This document shows, piece by piece, positions 47,365 to 56,084 of a stretch of 64,000 bases of DNA (positions within the stretch are counted from its first letter, which is position 1; every line of letters starts with the position of its first letter). The stretch lies in NCBI GenBank assembly GCA_014191195.1, contig BJGZ01000002.1, forward strand, positions 124,001 to 188,000, read 5' to 3'. The notes under the pieces were generated by a model. It was given only the letters and a program-made list of their open reading frames with translations, did not search any database and was not told the origin of the DNA. Both the position numbers and the translations under genes were made by a program. The DNA is from Chlorobiota bacterium (lineage in GTDB: Bacteria; Bacteroidota; Ignavibacteria; Kapaibacteriales; UBA961).

Positions 47365-48015
47365 TTACATATTATAATGTAATTGCAAGATAAACGGTGA
47401 TGGGCCGGTTTGTGCTTTATACACATTTAAACCAATTGCAGCCTTCATATTTTTGGAAATTTCATAAGATCCGCCAACATTCAAGCCATTCATCCAATGC
47501 TTGCCAGACATATATTCTGCTGTTACATGAATTTTATCATTAATTACTTGATATTCAATGCTTGCCATTAAGCCTATTGTAGATTCACCAAACATACTTT
47601 CATTACCATAAAATAAACCAGCATTAATGTTGGCTTTGGCAAGTAATTTATTTGCTGTTACTAAACCATAGACATAATAAGCATTTTTAGAATTCAAATA
47701 ATATGCTCCACCTATTGTAAGATTATGGTCAGCAGTTAATACTTCGCGATGTTGGGAAGTAATACCATACCAACTACTACCACTAGAATAGTTTAAGAAA
47801 TTTAATCCTACTTCTGTGTCTTTATTGACACCATACATTCCATACACTTGTGTTCTGTCTAATGAGTTTGTTAAAAAAGTATTTGCTTGAAAATGCATTT
47901 TACCCTCTGGTGTAACTACAGAGTTAGGTACATTAAAATGCGTCTGCTGTGACCAAGAAGTAAGGCTACCCATAATAATACATACCAAATAAACGAGAAA
48001 TTTTGTGGATTTCAT
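47365..48015 (-). CDS. Probable outer-membrane beta-barrel protein
   Basis: 216 aa from ATG 48015 (MKSTKFLVYL); the frame can be extended to a TTG at 48027 without better support. Signal peptide (MGSLTSWSQ) and then alternating hydrophobic/polar strands such as VYGMYGVNKDTEVGLNF, KANINAGLFYGNESMFGESTIGLMASIEYQV and KAAIGLNVYKAQTGPSPFILQLHYNM, ending in an aromatic-Asn-Met pattern fit for outer-membrane insertion. No known family. It is divergent from the DUF4856 operon across 205 nt and has its own terminator. Confidence 0.75.
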   Translation of the reverse strand: MKSTKFLVYLVCIIMGSLTSWSQQTHFNVPNSVVTPEGKMHFQANTFLTNSLDRTQVYGMYGVNKDTEVGLNFLNYSSGSSWYGITSQHREVLTADHNLTIGGAYYLNSKNAYYVYGLVTANKLLAKANINAGLFYGNESMFGESTIGLMASIEYQVINDKIHVTAEYMSGKHWMNGLNVGGSYEISKNMKAAIGLNVYKAQTGPSPFILQLHYNM

Positions 48016-48160
48016 ATGTCTTCCCAATAAAATATAAAATGAAGGGGCTAGTAGTTCCCCATTTGCTGCATATTCAAATTACTAAAAAAATATGCATTGT
48101 AAAATACTCTCATAATATTTTGTTTGATAGCATTTGTTTGTCATCAATAGAATCTTTAAT

Positions 48161-48179
48161 TTAGACTAAATCTAAATAA
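48161..48179. promoter_or_regulatory. Perfect 7-5-7 inverted repeat, candidate DtxR/IdeR-type metal operator
   Basis: ATTTAGA (48161-48167), spacer CTAAA, TCTAAAT (48173-48179). The 19-bp size and the TTTAG...CTAAA core resemble DtxR/IdeR/MntR-family sites (consensus of the form TTAGGTTAG-CTAACCTAA). It lies 41 nt upstream of the DUF4856 start, where a repressor could block the promoter. No regulator gene is in the window. Confidence 0.5.
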
Positions 48180-48220
48180 GATGCATTTGATTTCTTCACA
48201 TATTTTATTGGAAAGGTTCT

Positions 48221-49297
48221 ATGATACGCATACTTATACCTTTATATACGACTATTTTAGTCTTGTTTTTATCATCATGTGTTGATAATTCAATTGCCCC
48301 TTTGAATACCCCATCGATTTATGATTCTACTCAATATTCTCATATTTCTAGTTCAACAATTAGGATGAGAGCGGATGTAAATACATTATTAGATACTATA
48401 CAGTCTGCTAGAATAAACGGAAGAGCCCCAGATTCATTAACATTATTTGAATTATTAAAGCCTTTTTCAACATTAGGAACAAGTACTTTTCAGAATACTA
48501 GTATAGGTTTTATACAAGAGTTTTCTAAAACGAATAATGGCATATATAATCCACGATTATCAATAGCAGAAAACAAAGAAGGTGGAGTGTTTGCGGGAAG
48601 AGTTTTTGATGAAAATGGACTAGAATATCAAGAGATAATCGAAAAACTATGTTTTGGGAATCTGTTTTATCATATGGCATCGCGTTTATCATTACATGAT
48701 AGTACCACGCATCTTTTCATAGCATTATTTGGGGCTCACCCTTCTTTTCCAAATTCTGATATCACACAAAGCAATCCTGATGTGTTTAGTGCAGCATATG
48801 CAGCAAGAAGAGATAAAAATGATGGAAATGGTTTTTACACCAATGCAAAGAAGGAATTAATTCGATTACAAGCTGCAATAAAAGCTGGAACTAATTATAA
48901 AGAGGATGCATTATCGGCAAGGAAGCAATTCTTTACTATATGGGAAAAATCTTTGATGGCATCTGCAATTTCATATTGTTATGCTGCACATGCAAAGTTT
49001 ATTCTTACAAATCCAAGCGATGAAGATCTTGCTTCAGGACTTCATGCTATTAATGAGTCAATAGGATTTGTACTAGCATATAAAGGAGTTTCAGAGAAAT
49101 TAATTTCTGATACAGAACTTGATGCGATACTTTCGCTCTTACATTCAATGCGTCCTTCACTATTTATAACAGACGCCTATAATACCACACCAGATATCCT
49201 AAAAGTTATAGGAAGGATTCAAATGGTTTATGGCTTTTCTTCTCAGCAATTAGAAGATTTTAAAATCAATTGGGTTACTGTTCAAAACAGAAAATAA
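48221..49297 (+). CDS. DUF4856-family lipoprotein
   Basis: 358-aa lipoprotein (lipobox LFLSSC, Cys20). The core GRVFDENGLEYQEIIEKLCFGNLFYHMA matches the DUF4856 pattern NGLEYxQxIEKGLMGA, followed by ALFGAHPSFP and FSAAYAARRDKNDG. The protein is mostly helical, reminiscent of imelysin-type folds. DUF4856 genes in Bacteroidota typically precede imelysin, HTTM and TonB receptor genes, exactly the order seen here. Role is unknown; binding of a metal or chelate at the cell surface is an inference. One nt separates it from the next gene. Confidence 0.82.
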   Translation: MIRILIPLYTTILVLFLSSCVDNSIAPLNTPSIYDSTQYSHISSSTIRMRADVNTLLDTIQSARINGRAPDSLTLFELLKPFSTLGTSTFQNTSIGFIQEFSKTNNGIYNPRLSIAENKEGGVFAGRVFDENGLEYQEIIEKLCFGNLFYHMASRLSLHDSTTHLFIALFGAHPSFPNSDITQSNPDVFSAAYAARRDKNDGNGFYTNAKKELIRLQAAIKAGTNYKEDALSARKQFFTIWEKSLMASAISYCYAAHAKFILTNPSDEDLASGLHAINESIGFVLAYKGVSEKLISDTELDAILSLLHSMRPSLFITDAYNTTPDILKVIGRIQMVYGFSSQQLEDFKINWVTVQNRK

Positions 49298-49298
49298 T

Positions 49299-50393
49299 AT
49301 GAAATATATACTTGTCATATTGATATTACTGCAATTCTCTTGTACGGGGAATGCTCCATCTAATCCAGATTCTCAATTTGATAGAACGCGAATGCTTGAT
49401 TTTACTGCCAAACAGATTATAATACCAATGTATGCTGATGTATTGAGCCATTCATATACTTTGGATAGTTTGTGTGCAAACTTTATGCTTCAACCAAATG
49501 AGACAATGGTTATAGAGATGAGACAAGCATGGAGATCCTTGGCAATTTCATGGCAATATTGCTCGATGTTTGATTTTGGCCCTGCCGAATTTTCTGATGG
49601 AACCCTTTTTGAAAATATTGGCATATATCCTGTTTCAGTTACAAAGATGATAAGTAAGATAGAGACAAAAGATACCCTGTTTGCTAATTTTGATAGAGAT
49701 ACCAGAGGTATTTATGCAATTGAATATCTATTGTTTAATGATTCCTTGAATACATATAAGTTGTTGACAAATAAAGCAAATAACGATGTAATTTATCTAA
49801 AAAAATTGATTCAACATGTCATAATAAAAGTACAAACAGTGCATAATGCTTGGATTAATGGATATTCACAAACATTTATTCAAAACACTGGTGTACAGGC
49901 AGGATCTTCTATTTCTGAATTGTACAATTCATTTGTTCATTCATATGAATTAATGAAAAACTATCAATGCGGATTACCTTTTGGATTAAAGGTTGGCCAA
50001 GTATCAACAGAGCCAACAAAGACAGAGGGATTTTATAGTGGAATTTCGACAGAATTACTGTATCATCATAATCAGGCATTATTATATTTTTGGCGAGGAT
50101 ATGCAAGGCTAAGTCCTCTATCAAGTCTGAGTGGTATAGGATTTAAAGAGTATTTGTTGTCTATAGCAACTGGAAAACAATTAGTAGAAGATACTGAATA
50201 TCAATGGGAACAGATTTCAAAACAAATATCACTATTAGACAGATCGATACCATTATCAGTGATGATAGATCAAAAAATGCCTATTCTTTTAGATGTATTT
50301 ACAGAATTATCTAAACATACACATTTCTTGAAAAGTGATATGTCTTCTCTATTAGGTATTTCAATTACATATACTAGCAATGATGGTGATTAG
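49299..50393 (+). CDS. Imelysin-like (M75 peptidase-family) lipoprotein
   Basis: 364-aa lipoprotein (lipobox LQFSC). The helical core includes MRQAWRSLAISWQYCSMFDFGPAEF, typical of imelysin repeats (WxxW-type helices followed by GPxxF), and the site TRGIYAIEYLLFND. The classical imelysin motif GxHxxE is present only as GIYAIE, with Tyr in place of His, as I recall for other lipoprotein members of this branch. Imelysin-like proteins are usually linked to iron uptake. It is translation-coupled with its neighbours and overlaps the HTTM gene by one base. Confidence 0.85.
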   Translation: MKYILVILILLQFSCTGNAPSNPDSQFDRTRMLDFTAKQIIIPMYADVLSHSYTLDSLCANFMLQPNETMVIEMRQAWRSLAISWQYCSMFDFGPAEFSDGTLFENIGIYPVSVTKMISKIETKDTLFANFDRDTRGIYAIEYLLFNDSLNTYKLLTNKANNDVIYLKKLIQHVIIKVQTVHNAWINGYSQTFIQNTGVQAGSSISELYNSFVHSYELMKNYQCGLPFGLKVGQVSTEPTKTEGFYSGISTELLYHHNQALLYFWRGYARLSPLSSLSGIGFKEYLLSIATGKQLVEDTEYQWEQISKQISLLDRSIPLSVMIDQKMPILLDVFTELSKHTHFLKSDMSSLLGISITYTSNDGD

Positions 50394-51742
50394 TGCAATT
50401 CTTGCAATCATTATCTGCTCCAGTTTCTTCTGTTTCATTGGGAATATTTAGAATTTCCTTTGGTGCTTTGATATTGTTAAGTACCATTCGTTTTATAGCT
50501 TTAGGCTGGATAGAAGAACAAATAATAAAACCTAAAATACATTTTCAGTATTATGGTTTTGAATGGATAACTGTTCCTTCGGCATTCTATGTATATATTC
50601 TGTATTCTGTATTAATCATTGCTTCATTCTGTGTAATGATAGGCTATAAATATCGCATAATGAGCGTACTATTATTTTTAGCCTTTACATATACTGAATT
50701 ATGGGATATATCCTATTATCTTAATCATTATTATGCAGTAAGCTTATGCAGCTTTTTATTATGCTTTTTACCTGCCCATTGCATATTCTCTGTCGATAGC
50801 ACATCTAAACCATCTATTTATCAAGCACTTATACCAAGATATTATATATTACTTTTACAATTTCAAATTGCTATCATTTATCTGTATGCTGGAATAGCAA
50901 AGATTCAGTATGATTGGTTGATAGAGGCTTTACCTCTTTCTTTATGGCTTCCTTCGCATGGTGATATGCCAATTATTGGTAATGTATTATCTGCACGCTG
51001 GACAGCATATGTGTTCTCGTGGTTTGGAATGCTGTATGATTGTACCATTCCCCTGTTTTTATCAATACAAACTACAAGAATATATGCATATATAGCTGTT
51101 ATATGCTTTCATACAATAACAGGGATATTGTTTCAGATTGGAGTATTTCCTCTAGTAATGATAGTGTTGACATTAATATTTTTTCCTCCAGAACAGCTAT
51201 TACAGATAATAAACAGAACTCTCACTGTGTTTAATACTTCAGTTAAGGTAAGAGCTGATATAACTAAGTATACAAGCTTTTCTATTCATCCAATTATCTA
51301 TGGTTCATTGATTGCATATTGTCTATTTCAACTATTATTTCCTTTCAGATATGTATTATATCCCGGTAATGTTTTTTGGACAGAGCAAGGCTATAGATTT
51401 GGTTGGCGAGTAATGTTAATTGAAAAGTCTGGATATACTCAATTTACTATCAAAGACTCATTAACAGGAAAAAAAGGCATTATCGATAATGCTGAATGGC
51501 TAACTGATCATCAAGAAAAGCAAATGAGTATGCAGCCAGATTTGATAGTACAATTCGCGCATACTTTATCTACCTATTATCAAAAGAATGGATATACTCA
51601 TCCGATTATTACTGCAGATTCATGGATAACATTGAATGGCAGAAAATCATATAGATTTATTGATCCTTCTATAAATTTAGCAAGTATCAATGATTCATGG
51701 TTTCATAAAGAATGGATATTATCAGAAGGAGTATCTAAATGA
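50393..51742 (+). CDS. HTTM-domain membrane protein (vitamin K-dependent gamma-carboxylase-like)
   Basis: 449 aa with about ten hydrophobic segments. The HTTM domain signature is visible as LGIFRISFGALILL, FTYTELWDISYYLNHYYAVSL and LLLQFQIAIIYLYAGIAKIQYDWL, followed by a soluble C-terminal region (about 310-449, FRYVLYPGNVFWTEQGYRFGWRVML). The family is named after vitamin K-dependent gamma-carboxylase, but bacterial members have unproven chemistry. It starts with GTG 50393 overlapping the imelysin stop (TAG), and the TonB receptor gene overlaps its end by 4 nt. Confidence 0.88.
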   Translation: MQFLQSLSAPVSSVSLGIFRISFGALILLSTIRFIALGWIEEQIIKPKIHFQYYGFEWITVPSAFYVYILYSVLIIASFCVMIGYKYRIMSVLLFLAFTYTELWDISYYLNHYYAVSLCSFLLCFLPAHCIFSVDSTSKPSIYQALIPRYYILLLQFQIAIIYLYAGIAKIQYDWLIEALPLSLWLPSHGDMPIIGNVLSARWTAYVFSWFGMLYDCTIPLFLSIQTTRIYAYIAVICFHTITGILFQIGVFPLVMIVLTLIFFPPEQLLQIINRTLTVFNTSVKVRADITKYTSFSIHPIIYGSLIAYCLFQLLFPFRYVLYPGNVFWTEQGYRFGWRVMLIEKSGYTQFTIKDSLTGKKGIIDNAEWLTDHQEKQMSMQPDLIVQFAHTLSTYYQKNGYTHPIITADSWITLNGRKSYRFIDPSINLASINDSWFHKEWILSEGVSK

Positions 51743-54198
51743 AGATATTCTTGATAATCATCTCGATATGTATACATGCACACGCATTTGGATATTCGCA
51801 TATAACCAGCAATGAGATACTAACATCAAAAACAGTAAAAATATTGTGCATGATTATGTCATCTGAAACTCAGACAGCAATTCCATTTGCAAAAATTTAC
51901 TTTTTTGATGACTTGCAGAAAGTAATGCGATCAGATAGCAATGGAATCTTCCAAAAAATTATAGTATGTAGAAAAGATAGTATAGCATTAAGAATACAAG
52001 CAAATGGATATGAGTCTATTATTGCTACTATAGCATGCAGTGAAGAAAAACAGATGATAATGCTTCAAACCAAAAAAATGCAGGTTAAAGACATCATCGT
52101 GAATGCAGAGAAGAACTCATTAATAAGTGCAAATAAAGTTGAATCAATACAAGAATCTGCTATTTATGAAGCTAAAAAGACAGAATTAATTATTCCAGAT
52201 TTATTGAATCCTAATAAAGCAGTAATGCTAGCAAGACAATTGTTTTCTAGGGTACCAGGATTGAATATTTGGGAAAGCGATCAAGCTGGACTTCAGCTTG
52301 GTATTGGAGGCAGAGGATTGAGTCCAAATCGTACAGCCCATTTTAATACAAGAATGAATGGCTATGATATAGCAGCAGATCCACTTGGTTATCCAGAATC
52401 ATATTTTACTCCGCCAATAGAAGCAATTGAAAGAATCGAGATAGTTCGAGGGGCTGCTTCGCTTCAATATGGACCTCAATTTGGTGGTATGATTAATTTT
52501 AAGATGAAAAAAGGTATAGATTCTGTGCCATTGCATGCAGAATTCAGAATGAATGGCGGATCTTTTGGATTAATGGGTATATCTGCATTAGTTGGAGGAG
52601 AATCTAAAGGATTAAATTATATCAGTTTTTACTCATATAAACAAGGCAATGGATGGCGTCCGAATTCCGATTTTTCAGCTCATACAGTGTATTCTGCTTT
52701 ATCATATAATATAAGTGAACATCTGACGCTAACATTTGATGTGACAAATCATCATTCACTAAGTCAGCAACCAGGTGGTTTAACAGATAGGCAATTTCAG
52801 GTAGATCCTTCGCAATCAAGTAGATCAAGAAATTGGTTCTTGATAGATTGGCAGATATATGCTTTGAATATCCTCTATGAAATATCGCCTATAACCAGAA
52901 TACATTCTCGAACATTTTCTGTTATAGCACAAAGATCATCTGTAGGTAATCTTCAGAATATTTCAGTGTTAGATAATGGAAAAGAAAGAACATTAATAGA
53001 TGGTGTTTTTGCAAATATTGGCAATGAAACACGGTTAATGCATACAATTTTTATCAATGATATACCGGCTAATATTGTATTGGGTGCAAGAATATATCAA
53101 GGATATTCAGTTCAAAAACAAGGATTTGGTTCAAAAGGATCGGATGCAGATTTTACATACTTAGATCAAGATAATCCGGAGCAATTATTGTATAAAAATC
53201 CAGGTAAAAATATTGCAGGATTTCTTGAATGTGTAATCAGGCCCACAGAAAACTGGAGCATTGTTCCAGGTATACGAGTTGAATATATTGCCACATATGC
53301 CAATGGATGGTATAAAGATAGAATAGTAGATCTTTCTGGTAATTTGGTACAATCATCTACATATAATGAACAGAAATCAAATCTACGATCCTTTGGATTG
53401 TTTGGTCTTGGAACAAGCTATGTATTTGATAATGGACTTGAATTATATGCTAATTATGCGCAAAATTACAGAGCAATGACATTTAGTGATATGCGCATTG
53501 TTAATCCAAATTTTATTGTTGATACTAATTTATCTGATGAAAAAGGATTTAATGCAGATCTAGGAATTCGTGGCTCTTTATTTAACGGCTTATTCTATAG
53601 CGATATTAGTTGCTTTTATTTAGAATATGATAAAAGGATAGGAACAATCTTAGCAGCAGATAAAGCCCCTTACTATATACCATATAGATTAAGAACCAAT
53701 ATTGGATCATCTAGAACGATTGGGATTGAAGCAATTGTAGAAACAGATATATGGAAACTGTGGATTGATGATGATTCAAGAAGTGTAAAGGCATTTATCA
53801 ATGTTTCATATCTAGATGGAATATATACTTCTTCTTTGCAGACAGGAATAAAAGGCAAACAAGTAGAACAAGTATCTCCTTTTACATTAAGGACAGGATT
53901 ACAATATGAACAAGATAAACTAAAAGCAAGTATTCAATATTCTTATGTGTATAAACAATATTCAGATGCAACCAATGCTGAATATACATCAAATGCTGTG
54001 ATTGGTTTAATCCCCTCTTATTCGATTATGGATATTTCATTGAGTTATAGACTATTACAATCATTGATTGTTGATATGCATATACAAAATGTATTTAATG
54101 AATCATACTTTACAAGAAGAGCCGAATCATATCCAGGACCAGGCATTTTACCTTCAGATCCCAGAAATATTACCTGTAGTATTCAATATTCATTATAA
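51739..54198 (+). CDS. TonB-dependent outer-membrane receptor
   Basis: 819 aa. A signal peptide is followed by a carboxypeptidase-regulatory-like beta domain (IPFAKIYFFDDLQKVMRSDSNGIF), a plug domain (ARQLFSRVPGLNIWESDQAGLQLGIGGRGL, IEAIERIEIVRGAASLQYGPQFGGMINF) and a 22-strand type barrel ending SDPRNITCSIQYSL. It imports a substrate through the outer membrane with TonB energy; the DUF4856/imelysin/HTTM partners suggest iron or another metal chelate, similar to FecA-like receptors. Its stop codon touches that of the convergent OmpA gene. Confidence 0.93.
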   Translation: MKIFLIIISICIHAHAFGYSHITSNEILTSKTVKILCMIMSSETQTAIPFAKIYFFDDLQKVMRSDSNGIFQKIIVCRKDSIALRIQANGYESIIATIACSEEKQMIMLQTKKMQVKDIIVNAEKNSLISANKVESIQESAIYEAKKTELIIPDLLNPNKAVMLARQLFSRVPGLNIWESDQAGLQLGIGGRGLSPNRTAHFNTRMNGYDIAADPLGYPESYFTPPIEAIERIEIVRGAASLQYGPQFGGMINFKMKKGIDSVPLHAEFRMNGGSFGLMGISALVGGESKGLNYISFYSYKQGNGWRPNSDFSAHTVYSALSYNISEHLTLTFDVTNHHSLSQQPGGLTDRQFQVDPSQSSRSRNWFLIDWQIYALNILYEISPITRIHSRTFSVIAQRSSVGNLQNISVLDNGKERTLIDGVFANIGNETRLMHTIFINDIPANIVLGARIYQGYSVQKQGFGSKGSDADFTYLDQDNPEQLLYKNPGKNIAGFLECVIRPTENWSIVPGIRVEYIATYANGWYKDRIVDLSGNLVQSSTYNEQKSNLRSFGLFGLGTSYVFDNGLELYANYAQNYRAMTFSDMRIVNPNFIVDTNLSDEKGFNADLGIRGSLFNGLFYSDISCFYLEYDKRIGTILAADKAPYYIPYRLRTNIGSSRTIGIEAIVETDIWKLWIDDDSRSVKAFINVSYLDGIYTSSLQTGIKGKQVEQVSPFTLRTGLQYEQDKLKASIQYSYVYKQYSDATNAEYTSNAVIGLIPSYSIMDISLSYRLLQSLIVDMHIQNVFNESYFTRRAESYPGPGILPSDPRNITCSIQYSL

Positions 54199-56079
54199 TT
54201 ATTTGATCATTTCTATTGTAATACAATCATTATATGATCTTCCATAGGGTAATTCTTGCGTAAATAATACTCTATTTGGGTCTTCACCATAGTTTAAAAG
54301 CTTTATAGTACTATGTTTTCCTGTTTTAGCTACGTTGAGTTCTATTTGACTCTTAATACGCTCTAGAAGCTTTTGTACCCTGTTTTCATTCTCTTTGGTA
54401 TCTCCATTTGCTCCAGAGCTTCCGATCAATACTATTTCTGTGTGATTATTGAGTTTTGACTGAACTAAAGAGACAATTTCTTCTATGAAATATTCTGGTT
54501 TTTCATATCCTTCATGTAACACTGTAAATCGTTCTGCACTCATCTTTGCAGCATTACTCATTGTTAATGCAAAAGAAGTATCCGCTTGTAATTGAATACC
54601 TGTTGATTTTTCTGCTTGAACCGAAGCTGTGAATTTTCCTGAAGCTAATGCACCATTCAATAATGAAGTTGCATTTATAAAGGTTTTTTGAGTTGAAAAA
54701 GGACCGATATTCTTCATAAATTCATCAGGGCCTTGTAACTGCATTGTCCATGATGAAAGATCAGATGGTGAATATACTCGAATCTCTATTTCATTTTCTG
54801 GTGGATCTACGCTTTCAAAATGTAATAGTACTGGTTTTAGCAAAGATGAAGAGTTGGACTTAAGAACAATTCTTCTACTATCTTGTCTTTTAAAAACAAT
54901 ATCTACACTATCATCACTATCATAGTTTCTTATGTTTTTTTGATTATTATCTTCTAATTGTTTGATTCGCCCTCCATCTATTCTAAATATTCCAGTTAGA
55001 TAGTCCTTGATATATCCAGCAATAATAATCCCATCTTTTTCTTCTGGTGCAATACCTGTAATATATAGTGTGTCCTTGGAATGCGTCATCCTTGAACCGA
55101 TAATATTCAACATTTGTTGATAAACCATTATTCTTTTTGAAGCATGTTTCTGCTTATCACTATCGGTAATTATATCATCTAATTGAGATTCTGAAAAAGA
55201 CGCTGCTTGCTCGCTAGAAAGTTGTTGATAATAAAATGGAATATTTGAGTTATTGGGTCTGAAATATACTATAGGAAGTAAAGGGAAATTCTCTGCGATT
55301 CTTCTTTTTCCGGCTATCTCTTTTGGAGTTTTAACATAAAAAGATAAACTATCAGTAGCTGGAAATTCTTTATCAATAGTACTCTTATTGAATTGAAAGT
55401 GCAGTGAAATGCCGGCTCTGATTGATACAGTAGACCAAATATTTGCCAAACCGCTATTATTTACTGAAAACTCCCCTTTTCTTTGATTAACCATCCAAGA
55501 AGATTCTAAAAATGTATATAGTTTGGATGAGAAAGATCCTGCAGAAAATGATAATGGAGTTTTATACATAATGCCACTAAGAAAACCGGGACATACAGCA
55601 TTCATAGCAGGAATGGGATTGTCATTATCACTTGCATCAATACGGTTAATTTTATTGTGAATAAGAAAAGATATGCTTGGTCCAATATATAAAGACAATG
55701 TTGGTAAAACTGAATAATGAAAAGATATATCATTAGTGATATAAGCTAAAGAAGGCATCATTTGTCTGGAATTTGCAATAAACTCATCTTGAATAATCCC
55801 ACTTCTATTATCATAAGAAGTACGTAATCTAAACCCAATTGTAGGTGATGAATATGAAACAAAACCACCTGTATACATAAGAGGATTACTTATTTCAGAT
55901 TTTCCTTTATTAGCAAAATTAGTAGCTAAACCAATAGATGTTAAGTCTTGATAACCTACACCAATGGCATTGATACCAAAGCCAAAATCTGTTCCATATG
56001 TATAAGAAAATTGGGCAGAAACTGGCAGATAGATCAATAGACACAGTACACTTGAAAAAAAAGTATAAATAAAATTCAT
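54199..56079 (-). CDS. Degenerate two-lobed OmpA-family protein
   Basis: 626 aa with signal peptide (LIYLPVSAQ), an N-terminal barrel-like half (GFGINAIGVGYQDL, FRLRTSYDN, LSLYIGPSISFLIHN), then LPIVYFRPNNSNIPFYYQQL, corresponding to the first OmpA lobe start of the 14694 gene (PYVFFDKGSASIPNRYQ). The peptidoglycan-binding residues of OmpA lobes (GxTD..., LSxxRAxxV) are not conserved: the equivalents read VLIGSSGANGDTKENENRVQKLLERI and LYITGIAPEEKDG. It is a diverged paralogue that may no longer bind peptidoglycan. It lies 5 nt downstream of recG on the same strand. Confidence 0.78.
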   Translation of the reverse strand: MNFIYTFFSSVLCLLIYLPVSAQFSYTYGTDFGFGINAIGVGYQDLTSIGLATNFANKGKSEISNPLMYTGGFVSYSSPTIGFRLRTSYDNRSGIIQDEFIANSRQMMPSLAYITNDISFHYSVLPTLSLYIGPSISFLIHNKINRIDASDNDNPIPAMNAVCPGFLSGIMYKTPLSFSAGSFSSKLYTFLESSWMVNQRKGEFSVNNSGLANIWSTVSIRAGISLHFQFNKSTIDKEFPATDSLSFYVKTPKEIAGKRRIAENFPLLPIVYFRPNNSNIPFYYQQLSSEQAASFSESQLDDIITDSDKQKHASKRIMVYQQMLNIIGSRMTHSKDTLYITGIAPEEKDGIIIAGYIKDYLTGIFRIDGGRIKQLEDNNQKNIRNYDSDDSVDIVFKRQDSRRIVLKSNSSSLLKPVLLHFESVDPPENEIEIRVYSPSDLSSWTMQLQGPDEFMKNIGPFSTQKTFINATSLLNGALASGKFTASVQAEKSTGIQLQADTSFALTMSNAAKMSAERFTVLHEGYEKPEYFIEEIVSLVQSKLNNHTEIVLIGSSGANGDTKENENRVQKLLERIKSQIELNVAKTGKHSTIKLLNYGEDPNRVLFTQELPYGRSYNDCITIEMIK

Positions 56080-56084
56080 ATATA

